A stretch of DNA of 64,000 nt from Kaistia granuli DSM 23481 (GCF_000380505.1 NZ_AQYH01000020.1:124001-188000); one strand, 5' to 3'. Shown: positions 1-9,219, counted from the first letter of the stretch. Notes: generated by a model not told the origin, from the sequence alone. Numbers and translations: made by a program.

Positions 1-837
1 ACCTGGATCAAGCTGGCCAGCGACAGCCTTCCAACCGGCCAGATCCTGTTCATCCGGGGCGCCTTCGCTTTTGCCGTCATTCTGGTCGTGGTGTTTGCTA
101 CCGGTACCCACCGGCAATGGCGGCTCGCCTGCGACCGGCTGCTCGCCTGGCGCACGGTCGGCGAGATCGGCGCGACGCTGCTCTACCTCTATGCGCTGTT
201 CAACATGCCGATCGCCAACGTCTCGGCGATCGGGCAGATCGTGCCGCTGATGACGACGGCGGCGGCGGCGGTGTTCCTGGCGGAGCCGGTCGGCTGGCGG
301 CGCTGGATGGCGATTGCCGTCGGCTTCTTCGGCGTGCTGCTGATCATGCGGCCGAGCGTATCGGGCTTCGATCTATACTCGCTGGCGGCGCTGGCCTCGA
401 TGGGCTTCATCACGCTGCGCGATCTGGTGACGCGCGAATTCAAGCCGGGAATGCCGACGCTCCTGGTCATCGCGGTCACCGCCGCCGCGGTCATGATGAC
501 CGGCGCAACGATGTCGCTGACGGAGACCTGGCCGATGCCTGACGCGCGGCAATGGACGATCCTCGCGGCAGCGGCCGTCCTGCTTGTCGGCGGCTACGGC
601 ACGTCCATCCTCGCCATGCGGCTCGGCGCCATGGCCGTCGTGGCACCGTTCCGCTATTCCGGCATCATCTTCGCCGTCATCCTCGGCTACATGGTGTGGG
701 GCGACGTGCCGGACGCGCTGACGCTGATCGGCACGCTGATCGTCGTGGCGACGGGCGTCTACACGTTCCGGCGCGAGATGCGCCTGGCACAGCAGGCGCA
801 GCCGACATCGGCGGTGGTCAACCCGTCCAACGGGTGA
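1..837 (+). CDS. EamA/DMT-family membrane transporter, 5' end missing
   Basis: The reading frame is open from base 1, so the start lies outside the window; 278 residues are visible. The protein is almost entirely hydrophobic, with about eight to nine predicted membrane helices and short loops. It has the layout of drug/metabolite transporter (EamA, RhaT-like) proteins, which normally have ten helices in two repeated halves and export or exchange small metabolites across the inner membrane. A repeat boundary lies near the stretch containing RPSVSGFDLYSL. The substrate cannot be told. The 3' end overlaps the end of the convergent nitroreductase gene by 20 bases. Confidence 0.82.
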   Translation, partial: TWIKLASDSLPTGQILFIRGAFAFAVILVVVFATGTHRQWRLACDRLLAWRTVGEIGATLLYLYALFNMPIANVSAIGQIVPLMTTAAAAVFLAEPVGWRRWMAIAVGFFGVLLIMRPSVSGFDLYSLAALASMGFITLRDLVTREFKPGMPTLLVIAVTAAAVMMTGATMSLTETWPMPDARQWTILAAAAVLLVGGYGTSILAMRLGAMAVVAPFRYSGIIFAVILGYMVWGDVPDALTLIGTLIVVATGVYTFRREMRLAQQAQPTSAVVNPSNG

Positions 838-1480
838 CGACGGCTTCCAGCTCGGGGCGGATGCGATCGGCCGGCCGCTCGGTCTGGCGGCCGAGATGGA
901 TGAATCCGGCGACCCGTTCGCCGGCGCCAACGCCGAGAATCGCGGCGGCCTCGGGGTCGCGGCCCGGCCATTTCAGAAGCCATTGCGCGGCATAGCCATG
1001 GGCGGACGCGGCGATGATCAGGTTCATGCCGACGGCGCCGGCGCCGAGGACCTGGTCCCATTCGGGGATCTTCGAGGTCGGGTCGGGATGGCTGACGACG
1101 ACGACCGTCACCGGCGCGCGCATCATGTAGAGCGTCCACATGTCGCTCTTGGAGATATCCAGCCCCGGATAGCGGGTGGCGTAGAGCGCGTCGAAGCGCT
1201 CGCCCGAGATCCGGCGCGCGTCGTCCTCGACGACGATGAAGCGCCAGGGCGCCAGCCGGCCGTGATCGGGCGAACGGGCCGCGATCGTCAGGATCCGGTC
1301 GAGATGATCCGCCGGGATCGGCATGGGATCGAAGGCCCGCATCGGAACCGAGCGTCGCGTCTCCAGCTTGGCCAGCATGTTGGGCGAGTATTGCAGTTCG
1401 AAGGCGTCGTCATAGATCGGAACGGCGGCCGTTGCCGGCTTGCCGTGATGGGCGGGGCCCTGCTGATTCATGGGGGGCAT
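818..1480 (-). CDS. Nitroreductase-family FMN oxidoreductase
   Basis: A 220-residue flavoprotein of the nitroreductase fold, expected in the cytosol, using FMN and NAD(P)H to reduce nitro compounds, quinones or flavins. Family features are the N-terminal RRSVPMRAF segment (the usual RRSxRxF phosphate-binding element), the AARSPDHGRLAPWRFIVV segment (the usual SP-N/H-xxPW element) and the C-terminal GAVGMNLIIAASAHGYAAQWL helix that packs on the flavin. The start is placed at the ATG giving MPPMNQQ; the frame is open a further 20 codons upstream, and neither start has a strong ribosome site. It converges on the EamA transporter with overlapping ends. The substrate is unknown; the sequence resembles the YdjA-like short nitroreductases. 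Confidence 0.85.
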   Translation of the reverse strand: MPPMNQQGPAHHGKPATAAVPIYDDAFELQYSPNMLAKLETRRSVPMRAFDPMPIPADHLDRILTIAARSPDHGRLAPWRFIVVEDDARRISGERFDALYATRYPGLDISKSDMWTLYMMRAPVTVVVVSHPDPTSKIPEWDQVLGAGAVGMNLIIAASAHGYAAQWLLKWPGRDPEAAAILGVGAGERVAGFIHLGRQTERPADRIRPELEAVVTRWTG

Positions 1481-1707
1481 GCTTTCGTCTTCGGGCGCGG
1501 TGACGCTTCGAGAGATGCGCCCGGCCAGGACGATTTGCAAGGGATGGGAGAGGGTGGGAAGCCGCCCTTTTCATGCCCGCTGGACGCGAATATCGGCGCC
1601 TGTTGCGCGGATTCGACAGGGGGCGAACGGATAAGCGCCGCACCCGTGCCGGGCGCGACGCTTTTGTCGAAGGGGAACCCGCCGCCGCTTTCGCGTCGGC
1701 GAAGGTA

Positions 1708-2496
1708 TCAGGCGGCGCGGGCGGCCAGCGCCTGGTCGGCGGTCAGCGCCGTCTCCGGCGTGCCGGAGACGATCAGTTCCAGCACTTCCTGCTCGGTCGT
1801 GTGCTGGATGTAGCGATCGCCGACATTCTGGCCGCGCTTCATCACCATGATCCGGTCGCCGACCTCGAAGATGTCGGTCAGGCGGTGCGAGATGATGATC
1901 TGGGCGACGCCCTGGCGCTTCAGCTCGGCCATGGTCTCGAGCAGCCGCTCCGTCGCCATGACGGAGAGGTTGGCGGTCGGCTCGTCGAGGACGACGACGC
2001 GCGGATTGAACGAGATGGCGCGGGCGATGGCAACCGATTGCTGGCGGCCGCCGGACAGGCTCTCGACCTTCTGGAACACCGAGTTGACGTCGACCTTGAG
2101 GCGCTTCAGCACCTGGTCGGCCTCGGCATACATGCGGTTGCGGTCGACGAAGAGGCCCTTCTTCGGCCAGCGGCCGAGGAAGATGTTCTGCGCGATGTCC
2201 ATGTTCCCGCACAGCGCGAAGTCCTGGTAGATCATTTCGATCCCCTCTTCGCGGCTTTCATGCGGGTTCTTGAAGTGGGTCGGCTTGCCCGAAACCAGCA
2301 CGTCGCCGGAATCGCGCTGATAGGCGCCGGTCATCACCTTCATCAGGGTCGACTTGCCGGCGGAATTGTCGCCGACGAGCCCGAGGATCTCGCCCTCGCC
2401 GAGGGTCAGGTTGATGTCCTTGAGGGCCTGGACGGGTCCGAAAGCCTTCGAGATGTGACGCATCTCGACGATCGGGGCAGCTTTGTTTTCTGACAT
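1708..2496 (-). CDS. Sugar-type ABC transporter ATP-binding protein (single domain)
   Basis: A 262-residue ATPase that powers the importer encoded just upstream. Walker A (GDNSAGKST), the ABC signature (LSGGRQQSVAIARA) and Walker B followed by LDEPTANL are all present, as is the switch histidine in ISHRL. It has one nucleotide-binding domain, like FrcA-type fructose importers, rather than the two fused domains (about 500 residues) of RbsA/XylG. The gene starts 8 bases after the stop of the fused permease gene, so the two are surely co-transcribed. A homodimer of this ATPase would serve the single double-length permease. Confidence 0.92.
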   Translation of the reverse strand: MSENKAAPIVEMRHISKAFGPVQALKDINLTLGEGEILGLVGDNSAGKSTLMKVMTGAYQRDSGDVLVSGKPTHFKNPHESREEGIEMIYQDFALCGNMDIAQNIFLGRWPKKGLFVDRNRMYAEADQVLKRLKVDVNSVFQKVESLSGGRQQSVAIARAISFNPRVVVLDEPTANLSVMATERLLETMAELKRQGVAQIIISHRLTDIFEVGDRIMVMKRGQNVGDRYIQHTTEQEVLELIVSGTPETALTADQALAARAA

Positions 2497-2504
2497 GGGC
2501 GTTC

Positions 2505-4787
2505 TCAGACGTGAGCTGTTTCGGGGGATGCCCCGGATTTTCGGGAGAAGCGGCGACGGATCGAGCCGGCGAGGTCACCCTGCCTGAACCAGATATCGCC
2601 GACGACGGCAATGACGAGGATGAGGCCAATGAAGACATTCACCCAGTGCTGCGGCATCACGAAGGATTGGCCATTGCCGAGGATCAATTGCAGCGACAGC
2701 AGCGAGCGGATCAGCGCGATCACCGCCGCGCCGGCCAGCGCGCCGAGCACCGTGCCATAGCCGCCGAAGATCGAGCCGCCGCCGATGATCACCGCCGCGA
2801 TCGCATCGAGCTCACGCAGCTGACCGGCAGACGGATTGAACGAGCGCAGGAAGGCGACATAGATGACGCCGGCGGCCGCGGCGCAGAGCGCCGAGAACAC
2901 CAGGCTGATCGCCCTGACCCGCGCCGTGCTGATGCCGGCATAGTCGGCGGCGCGGCGATTGCCGCCCGTCGCATAAACCATCTGGCCGAACGGCGTTTTG
3001 GCCAGAACAACGCCCGCGATGATGGCGACCACGATCATGAAGATCGTCTGCACGCTGACGGCGGCGGCGATGTCGTAGAACAGCGTTCCCCGGGCCGGCG
3101 CCACGTTGAAGTAGGCGAGCGCATCGATCAGCTTGCGGCCGATCAGGTTGAAGGACTCCGGGAAGGACGACAGCTGCCGTCCGGCCGTCAGCCAGGCGCC
3201 GATGCCGCGCGCCATGTAGAACATGCCGAGCGTCGCGACGAAGGCCGGCAGGCCGAAGCTCACCGTCAGCAGCGCGTTGACAGCGCCGGCCGCGGCGCCG
3301 GCGATGAGCGCGATGAAGGCGGCGCTCATCGGGTCGAAGCCCATCTGTTTCATCAGGAAGGCGCAGGTCGCCGCCGACAGCGCCAGCACCGAACCGACCG
3401 AGAGGTCGATGTCGGCATTGGCGATGACATAGGTCATGCCGATCGACAGCAGGCCGACCTCGGTGAAGGACAGCATCAGGTTGAAGGTGTTGTCGAGCGA
3501 ACCCCAGAAATCCGGGCGGAGATAGAGGCCGGCGCACCAGAGCAGGACGGCGAGGATGATCGCCGCCGCGTCGCGACGCGCCAGGAAATGCGAGATCGGG
3601 CCGCGCGCCCGCATCGAGCGGTCGGAGGCGGACGAGCCCTTGGTCTGCGCGCCTTCGATGGCGACGCCGCCGATCTCGATAATCGGGGGCAGGGGCTTGC
3701 CGCGCACCCGCGCCCAGAGGCGCGGGAAGACGTTGCGGCGGATGATCCAGGGCTCGATCAGCACCGAGATCAGCAGGATCAGGCCGAGAAAGGCCGGCAC
3801 GGCGCCGGGCGGCAGCTGGGCCATGCCCTGCACCTGCATCTCGACGTCGCCGACCTTGACGGTCCGGCTCATCGGAATGCCTTCGCGGAGAACCTTGTCG
3901 ATCAGCGTGACGAGGATGGCGCCGAGCGCGCCGCCGAGCAGGCGGCCGCGACCGCCTAGGATCGAGGCGCCGCCGACTATCACGGCGGCGATGACGATCA
4001 GCTCGGCGCCCTGGCCATATTGCGAGGTGATGCCCTTGTCCTGCGCGACGCTCATCAGGCCGGCCAGCGTGGCGGCGAGGGAGGAGAGGACATAGGCGCG
4101 CATCCGCACGCGGCGGGTCGGGATGCCGGCATAGGTTGCCGCCAGCTCGTTGCCGCCTGTGGCGTAGGTCTCGTAGCCCCAGCGCGTTTTGGCGAGCACG
4201 AACATGCCGACGATGGTGACGAGCGCGAAGATCAGGATCTGGTTGTTGAAGCCGAAGGCGTTGGTTTCGCCGATCTGGAAGAACCAGGGCGCCGTCAGGG
4301 CCTTCTCGCTGTAGGAGACCGTCTTGCCTCCGGTCAATCCGAGCACGAAGCCGCGGCCGATGAACAGCATGGTCAGCGTCGTGATGAAGGACGGCACACG
4401 CAGGACTGTGACGAAGAAGCCGTTCAGGAGGCCGACGCCGAGGCCGACGATGATGGCGGCGGCGAGCGACGGCACGATGCCGAGATCATAATAGGACGTC
4501 GAGAAGGCCAGCGAGAACACCGTCGCGACCAGGCCGAACGTCGATCCGACCGAGAGGTCCAGATCCTTGTTGATGATCACGAAGGTCATGCCGGCGGCCA
4601 TGACGCCGTAGCGCGCGGTATCGCGCAGGATCGCCGAGATGGCGTCCGTCTGGCCGAAGAACTTGGGATTGATGAAGACGCCCGCGATGTAGAGCAGCAC
4701 CATGAAGATCAGCAGGCCGACTTCCCAGCCTCCGATCAATTCAAGCGGCAGGCGTCTGCGTGCGGGGGCAAGGGTCGTCGATGTCAT
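2505..4787 (-). CDS. Fused double ABC permease, ribose/fructose type (two RbsC domains in one chain)
   Basis: A 760-residue inner-membrane protein made of two complete permease domains in tandem, roughly residues 1-360 and 385-750. Single RbsC/FrcC permeases are about 320-340 residues. Each half carries its own copy of the conserved cytoplasmic coupling segment: ATGGNELAATYAGI in the first and ATGGNRRAADYAGI in the second. Each also has the DLSVGS motif after an early helix and a GGxSIxGGxGxxxGAxxGA stretch near the end. The halves are similar but clearly diverged, so this is an old fusion rather than a recent duplication. The ATG giving MTSTTLAP is preferred; the frame extends upstream only to a TTG. 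It lies between the binding protein and ATPase genes. No stop or frame change separates the halves. Confidence 0.9.
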   Translation of the reverse strand: MTSTTLAPARRRLPLELIGGWEVGLLIFMVLLYIAGVFINPKFFGQTDAISAILRDTARYGVMAAGMTFVIINKDLDLSVGSTFGLVATVFSLAFSTSYYDLGIVPSLAAAIIVGLGVGLLNGFFVTVLRVPSFITTLTMLFIGRGFVLGLTGGKTVSYSEKALTAPWFFQIGETNAFGFNNQILIFALVTIVGMFVLAKTRWGYETYATGGNELAATYAGIPTRRVRMRAYVLSSLAATLAGLMSVAQDKGITSQYGQGAELIVIAAVIVGGASILGGRGRLLGGALGAILVTLIDKVLREGIPMSRTVKVGDVEMQVQGMAQLPPGAVPAFLGLILLISVLIEPWIIRRNVFPRLWARVRGKPLPPIIEIGGVAIEGAQTKGSSASDRSMRARGPISHFLARRDAAAIILAVLLWCAGLYLRPDFWGSLDNTFNLMLSFTEVGLLSIGMTYVIANADIDLSVGSVLALSAATCAFLMKQMGFDPMSAAFIALIAGAAAGAVNALLTVSFGLPAFVATLGMFYMARGIGAWLTAGRQLSSFPESFNLIGRKLIDALAYFNVAPARGTLFYDIAAAVSVQTIFMIVVAIIAGVVLAKTPFGQMVYATGGNRRAADYAGISTARVRAISLVFSALCAAAAGVIYVAFLRSFNPSAGQLRELDAIAAVIIGGGSIFGGYGTVLGALAGAAVIALIRSLLSLQLILGNGQSFVMPQHWVNVFIGLILVIAVVGDIWFRQGDLAGSIRRRFSRKSGASPETAHV

Positions 4788-4929
4788 GGGCTTTATATCT
4801 TTGCGTCGAAACGAGCCGAATGGCTGCAAAGCGCATCACGCCTCTCCGTTCACCGGGCAGGGCACGGTCGCACGGAGAGGCAGTCGCGTTGTCCGGCAGC
4901 CCTTGCGGACAAGGGCTGCCGGAACGGGC

Positions 4930-6012
4930 TCAGTTTTCGAAGCGCTTGCCGACCAGGTCGACCGTGTCCTTCGTCACGAGCTGCGCGCTCGTGTCGAGAT
5001 TGGCGGCCGATACGCCGCGGTCGATCTGGAGGTAGAGCTGGGCGACGGGCCAGAAGCCCTGCAGGAACGGCTGCTGGCCGAGCGAGCCGGTGAGCGCGCC
5101 GGTGCGGATCTGTTCCTGCTGCTTCGGACCGAGGTCGAAGCCGAAGGCGCAGACCTTGCCGTTGAGCTTGAGCTGGGCGACCGCGTCGCCGAGCGCCGGC
5201 GTCACGAAGCCGTTGGCGGCGAAGGCGCCGACGACGTCACCGCGCGACTCGATCAGCGAGACGACGGAGTTGGTGATGTCGTCCTTGTTGACGTCGATGC
5301 CGATGTTCTCGGGGCCGGCGTCGACCTTGAAGTCGGCCAGGCGGCCGGCGTCGTTCAGAACCTTGACGGCGGCCTCGAAGGCGGCCGTGACGCGACGGTT
5401 GACTTCCTCGTTGCCGAGCGTGGTCGTCGACGGGAAGATGATCGAGCCGCCCTTGGCGCCCGAGTCGATGATGCACTTGGCGAGCGCCTCGCCACCGATG
5501 GCCGCCGCCGTCGAGAGCTGGCCGGTGTGGCTGATCTGCGAGCGGTTGGCGATCTTCGGGTCGAACGAGTTGGTCGTGGCGACCGGAATGCCGTTGGCGA
5601 AGGCCTTCTTGACGATATCGTCATAGGCGCCCGACTGCGGCGTCGTCATGATCAGGCCGTCGATCGTCGGATCGTTGATGACCTGGTTGAGGATCTCGAT
5701 CTCGCGCGGGATATCGTCGACCGGGGCTTCCGAGCCGAGCTTGATCAGGTTGATGCCGAAGGCATCGGCCGCGACCTGGGCGCCCACATAGGTGGGATCG
5801 AAGAAGCCGTTGCCGGCGGTGTGGGTGACGATCGCGAAGGTGAGCTTGCCGTCCTTGGAGTGGAAATCCTTGGTGGTTGCAGCTTCCTTGGCGGCGTCCT
5901 CGAACGAGTAGCCACCGACAGCCTTGCCGAGCGTGCCGCCCTGGGCGAAGGCCGCCGTGGCGATGAGCGAGACGGATGCGCCGAGCGCGAGCGTCTTCAG
6001 AATCTTTTTCAT
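4930..6012 (-). CDS. Periplasmic sugar-binding protein of the ABC importer (RbsB-like)
   Basis: A 360-residue substrate-binding protein. It begins MKKILKTLALGASVSLIATAAFAQ, with a typical signal peptide cleaved after AFA. The mature part has the periplasmic-binding-protein-like I fold (ribose/galactose type): FAIVTHTAGNGFFDPTYVGAQVAA at the first domain, a DGLIMTTP strand, and a GAFAANGFVTPALGDAV segment typical of the second domain. The start has a strong ribosome site, GGGGAGGAT, six bases upstream; the longer open frame to 6258 is not coding. It is the first gene of the importer, 142 bases upstream of the permease start. The neighbouring uronate dehydrogenase suggests a sugar or sugar acid as ligand, but this is inference. 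Confidence 0.93.
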   Translation of the reverse strand: MKKILKTLALGASVSLIATAAFAQGGTLGKAVGGYSFEDAAKEAATTKDFHSKDGKLTFAIVTHTAGNGFFDPTYVGAQVAADAFGINLIKLGSEAPVDDIPREIEILNQVINDPTIDGLIMTTPQSGAYDDIVKKAFANGIPVATTNSFDPKIANRSQISHTGQLSTAAAIGGEALAKCIIDSGAKGGSIIFPSTTTLGNEEVNRRVTAAFEAAVKVLNDAGRLADFKVDAGPENIGIDVNKDDITNSVVSLIESRGDVVGAFAANGFVTPALGDAVAQLKLNGKVCAFGFDLGPKQQEQIRTGALTGSLGQQPFLQGFWPVAQLYLQIDRGVSAANLDTSAQLVTKDTVDLVGKRFEN

Positions 6013-6340
6013 ACTATCCTCCCCAATAGCCAACTCGGGGACGTCGAGCGTCGGTCCGAGATGGCCGCAGCATAGGCAAGCCGCGAAAGCCCCGCAACGG
6101 CCGCTTGACGCAAGTTGTCGCGATTTTGAGGTCCGCTCCTCAAGGATTTTCCCTAAAATCTCGCGCCGCAATCGCCCGTGTTGCGCTGCACAAGACTTAA
6201 ATACTTCGAATATTGATATAATTTTCTCTTGCTGCATCGCGGCATGGCTTTGCGGCAACTGCGCAATAAGCGGTGCATTACGGCGGAGGCTGTACTTTGG
6301 GGCGAGCGGGGGCCGGGTTCACGCAGCCGCCCGGGTAGCG
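6013..6340. other. Intergenic region upstream of the ABC importer
   Basis: There is no gene here. It holds the leader and probably the minus-strand promoter of the binding-protein gene. The part around 6200-6230 is notably AT-rich for this genome (AAATACTTCGAATATTGATAT on the plus strand), which fits a promoter or operator. A 13-base imperfect palindrome, TTGCGCTGCACAA, at 6181-6193 recurs exactly upstream of glnB. No convincing terminator for the upstream uronate dehydrogenase gene was seen. Confidence 0.5.
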
Positions 6341-7144
6341 TCAGGGCAGGGCGCTCGGGTCGCCGGAGAATTCGGCGCTCGAGAAGGTGCCGCCCTGGGT
6401 CAGTTCGGCGACCGGATCAGCGGTACGCTTCTCGGCCAGGGCGGCGGCGAAGCGGTCGGCGCTGTCGGCCGGCAGATAGCCGAGCCGTTCGGCGTTGGAA
6501 TTGTCCCAGAAGGAACGCGAATTGTCGGAGACGCCGTAGACGATCTCGTAGGTGTAGTCGGCGCCCAGCCCGACCTCGATCATCCGGACGAGGTCGTCGA
6601 ACGACATCCAGGTCGACAATTGCCGCGCGTCGGCCGGCTCGGCGAAGGAGGAGCCGATGCGGATGCAGAGCGCCGCGATGCCGTGCTTGTAGGCATAGAG
6701 CGCGGCGAGGTCCTCGCCGAACGCCTTGGAGAGGCCATAGCGGCCGTCCGGTGCTGCCTGGGCCCGGTGATCGATCCGCGTCGAGCGGCGATGCAGGCCG
6801 ATCGCATGGTTCGAACTGGCGAAGATGATGCGGCGGACTCCGGCCAGCCGGGCACCCTCCCAGAGATGGATGGCGCCGGCGATGTTGGCAGAGAGGATCG
6901 TATCCCAACTGTCCTCGTTCGAGCGGCCTCCGAAATGCAGGATCGCATCGACGCCGCGGCAGAGCTCGGCCACCGCGTCGGCGTTGGCGAGATCGCAGCG
7001 CATGACCTCCTCGCCGGGGCCGGCCGGATCCATCTCGGCGACATCGGAGAGGCGTAGCACGGGGAAGCGCCCGGCGAGCCGTGCTCGCAGGACGCGGCCG
7101 AGATGTCCGGCCGCGCCGGTCAGGAGAACGCGCTGATACGGCAT
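6341..7144 (-). CDS. udh: Uronate dehydrogenase (NAD-dependent, short-chain epimerase fold)
   Basis: A 267-residue Rossmann-fold enzyme close to Agrobacterium uronate dehydrogenase, which oxidises D-glucuronate or D-galacturonate at C1 to the aldarolactone with NAD. The N-terminal nucleotide motif is TGAAGHLGRVL. The DPAGPGEEVMRCDLANADAV strand, the FASSNHAIG substrate loop, the catalytic YGLSK pair (Tyr, Lys) and the conserved RIGSSFAEP and LSTWMSFDDLVRMIE segments all match this family. It starts 31 bases after the stop of the DHDPS-family gene and probably shares its transcript. With the importer, the lyase and the divergent lactonase it suggests a sugar-acid degradation cluster. Confidence 0.82.
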   Translation of the reverse strand: MPYQRVLLTGAAGHLGRVLRARLAGRFPVLRLSDVAEMDPAGPGEEVMRCDLANADAVAELCRGVDAILHFGGRSNEDSWDTILSANIAGAIHLWEGARLAGVRRIIFASSNHAIGLHRRSTRIDHRAQAAPDGRYGLSKAFGEDLAALYAYKHGIAALCIRIGSSFAEPADARQLSTWMSFDDLVRMIEVGLGADYTYEIVYGVSDNSRSFWDNSNAERLGYLPADSADRFAAALAEKRTADPVAELTQGGTFSSAEFSGDPSALP

Positions 7145-7175
7145 CGCTGGTGTCTCTGCTCCGGCTGGTTGCGCC

Positions 7176-8123
7176 TCAGCCTACGGTGCTCTGCTGTCCA
7201 TACTCCAGGCTCCTGGCACGGAGCGCGTCGGCGGCGCTGCGAATGGCGGCCAATGTCGCGGGATCGTCGAGGTTGCTCAGGAATTCGGACATCGGGCCTG
7301 TCTCGGCGATGCCGGCGAGCGCCACGGCCGCGTGCAGCACGCGGATCGGCGAATGCTTGTCGCGAAGATCCTCGAGCGGGATGAAGTTCGCCCGCAGCGC
7401 GGCCGCCTTGTCGACGTCGCCCTGCTTCAGGGCTTTCAGGATCGCCATCGACAGATGCGGCGCGACGCAGACCGAGCCCGAGGTGAAGGCATTCAGCCCG
7501 AAGCGGGTGACGTGTTCGATCACCGGCCGCTCGCCGATCCCGCTGATGATCCGCTCGCCGGATCCCGTCGCGTCGAGCAGGGCGGAAAGCAGCGCGTCCT
7601 CGGCCGTGTCCTTGCGGACGACCGCATATTTGACGGTGCAGACAGCGCCATCGGCCATCAGGGCGGCGAGATCGCGCGGCTCGATATAGCCTTCGTTCTT
7701 CACATAGGCGATCAGCGGCTTGCCGTACCGGTCGGCCAGCTTGCGCAGGCCGGTGGCGACGCCGGCGGGGGTCGCCGGGAAGATGAGGGGCAGCAGCATC
7801 GCCGTCGGGAGGGCGCGCTCGCGCAGCCGGTCGACCTGGTCGCAGGCCTTGCCATAGTCGGCGCCTACCGACGGAATCATCCAGCCATCGGCGGGGGCGA
7901 CGCGCTCCAGCACGTCGAGCAGCGTCCCGAACTCGGCGACGCCCATATTGTAGAGATTGGCGTTGCCGCCGAACATGTAGGTGGTGACGCCGCCGGCGCG
8001 CAGCCAGTCGACCAGGCGCCGCGTCTCGCCCTCGTGGATCGCGCCGTCGGCCCCGCGCGGCAGCGGCGGAACCGAAAGGACGGATCGTGCGAGATCGATG
8101 GGGGTGACGGCATCTGTCTTCAT
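7176..8123 (-). CDS. Dihydrodipicolinate synthase-family lyase/dehydratase
   Basis: A 315-residue TIM-barrel protein of the DHDPS/N-acetylneuraminate lyase superfamily, whose members form a Schiff base between a lysine and an alpha-keto acid. Candidate catalytic residues are Lys165 (in CTVKYAVV) and Tyr140 (in IAYVKNEGY). The surrounding sequence departs from the usual YNxP and GIKExx forms, so it is not DapA itself. Given its neighbours, it may be a keto-deoxy sugar acid dehydratase or aldolase; that is inference. The start at MKTDAVTP has a GGAGAG ribosome site; the longer open frame to 8369 is not coding. It is divergent from the SMP-30 gene across 211 bases. Confidence 0.75.
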   Translation of the reverse strand: MKTDAVTPIDLARSVLSVPPLPRGADGAIHEGETRRLVDWLRAGGVTTYMFGGNANLYNMGVAEFGTLLDVLERVAPADGWMIPSVGADYGKACDQVDRLRERALPTAMLLPLIFPATPAGVATGLRKLADRYGKPLIAYVKNEGYIEPRDLAALMADGAVCTVKYAVVRKDTAEDALLSALLDATGSGERIISGIGERPVIEHVTRFGLNAFTSGSVCVAPHLSMAILKALKQGDVDKAAALRANFIPLEDLRDKHSPIRVLHAAVALAGIAETGPMSEFLSNLDDPATLAAIRSAADALRARSLEYGQQSTVG

Positions 8124-8334
8124 CGGAGCTCTCCAAGTCAACTTGTAACCCAATATTACATATTTTCTGCGCTTTGGCGACGAGAAATGACAGGTTGGCT
8201 TCCGGGGAGGCGGTCGATTGCCCGGTGAGATGACAATTCTCCTGTGGTGCGGCCGATCACGCTGGCTGGCCGACGGTCGACGCGACGGGCGGCGCATGCG
8301 ATGGTTGCGGCCTTGCCATAACAGGAGCGCTTTC

Positions 8335-9219
8335 ATGACGGATCTCGGCCTTCGCCCGCTTGTTCCCACCCTGCACCAGCTGGCCGAGAGCGCCGTCTAT
8401 GACGATCGCAACAACCGGCTGCTCTATTGCGACATTCCCGACAAGGCGATCCACGCCGTCGATCTCGCGACCGGCGAGACGAAGGTCTGGCGTTTCCCGT
8501 CCGTCGTCGGCTCGTTCGGCCTGACCGAGACCGGCCGTTTCGTGGTGGCGCTGCGCGACAGTGTCGTGCTGTTCGATCCGGAGACGGGCGAAAGCACCAC
8601 GCTCGCCGAGATCGAGGCCGATATTCCGGAGACCCGCCTCAATGACGGCAAGGTCGGCCCGGATGGCTGCTTCTGGGTCGGCACGATGGACGAGCGACCG
8701 GATCGCCAGCCGATTGGCGCGCTCTATCGCGTCGACGCGAAGGGCCATGTCGAGCGCAAGATCGACGGGCTGATGGTTTCGAACGGGCTCGCCTTCGGCC
8801 CGGACGGGCGGACGATGTTCCATTCCGATTCGCGCGGTCCCTGGATCGATCGCTGGGCGTTTGATCCCGCCACCGGCGAAATCAGCGAGCGCAAGCGCAT
8901 CGCCGTGCTCGACGACACGATCGGCCGGCCGGATGGCGGCGCGACGGATGCGGAAGGCTGCTACTGGAGCGCCGGCGTCTCTGGAGCCAAACTGAACCGC
9001 TTCTCGCCCGAGGGCGAATTGCTGGCGAGCTACGACGTGCCGGCCGCGGCGCCGACCATGCCGGCCTTTGGCGGACCCGACATGAAGACCCTGTTCCTGA
9101 CCAGCCTGCGCGACGGTCGCACGGAGGAACAGCTGGCGCGCTGGCCGCTGACCGGCTCGGTGTTTATCGGCGAGTCGCCGGTCGCCGGTTCGCCCGTCTC
9201 GCGCTTCCGCGACGTGTGA
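8335..9219 (+). CDS. SMP-30/gluconolactonase-family sugar lactonase
   Basis: A 294-residue six-bladed beta-propeller lactonase, probably cytosolic. It hydrolyses sugar-acid lactones using a divalent metal. Metal-site elements are visible: the glutamate in LAESAVYD, the asparagine in RLNDGKVGPDGCFWVGTM, the asparagine in SNGLAFGPDGRTMF and the aspartate in GRPDGGATDAEGCYW. The start at MTDLGLRP has an AGGAG ribosome site nine bases upstream. It would act naturally on the lactone produced by uronate dehydrogenase or a related sugar dehydrogenase; this is an inference from neighbourhood. It is transcribed divergently from the lyase and converges on the thioesterase. Confidence 0.85.
   Translation: MTDLGLRPLVPTLHQLAESAVYDDRNNRLLYCDIPDKAIHAVDLATGETKVWRFPSVVGSFGLTETGRFVVALRDSVVLFDPETGESTTLAEIEADIPETRLNDGKVGPDGCFWVGTMDERPDRQPIGALYRVDAKGHVERKIDGLMVSNGLAFGPDGRTMFHSDSRGPWIDRWAFDPATGEISERKRIAVLDDTIGRPDGGATDAEGCYWSAGVSGAKLNRFSPEGELLASYDVPAAAPTMPAFGGPDMKTLFLTSLRDGRTEEQLARWPLTGSVFIGESPVAGSPVSRFRDV

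Noticed and set aside
4788-4829. N-terminal extension of the fused permease
   Set aside because: The longer frame begins at a TTG without a ribosome site, whereas the ATG at 4787 gives a normal permease start.
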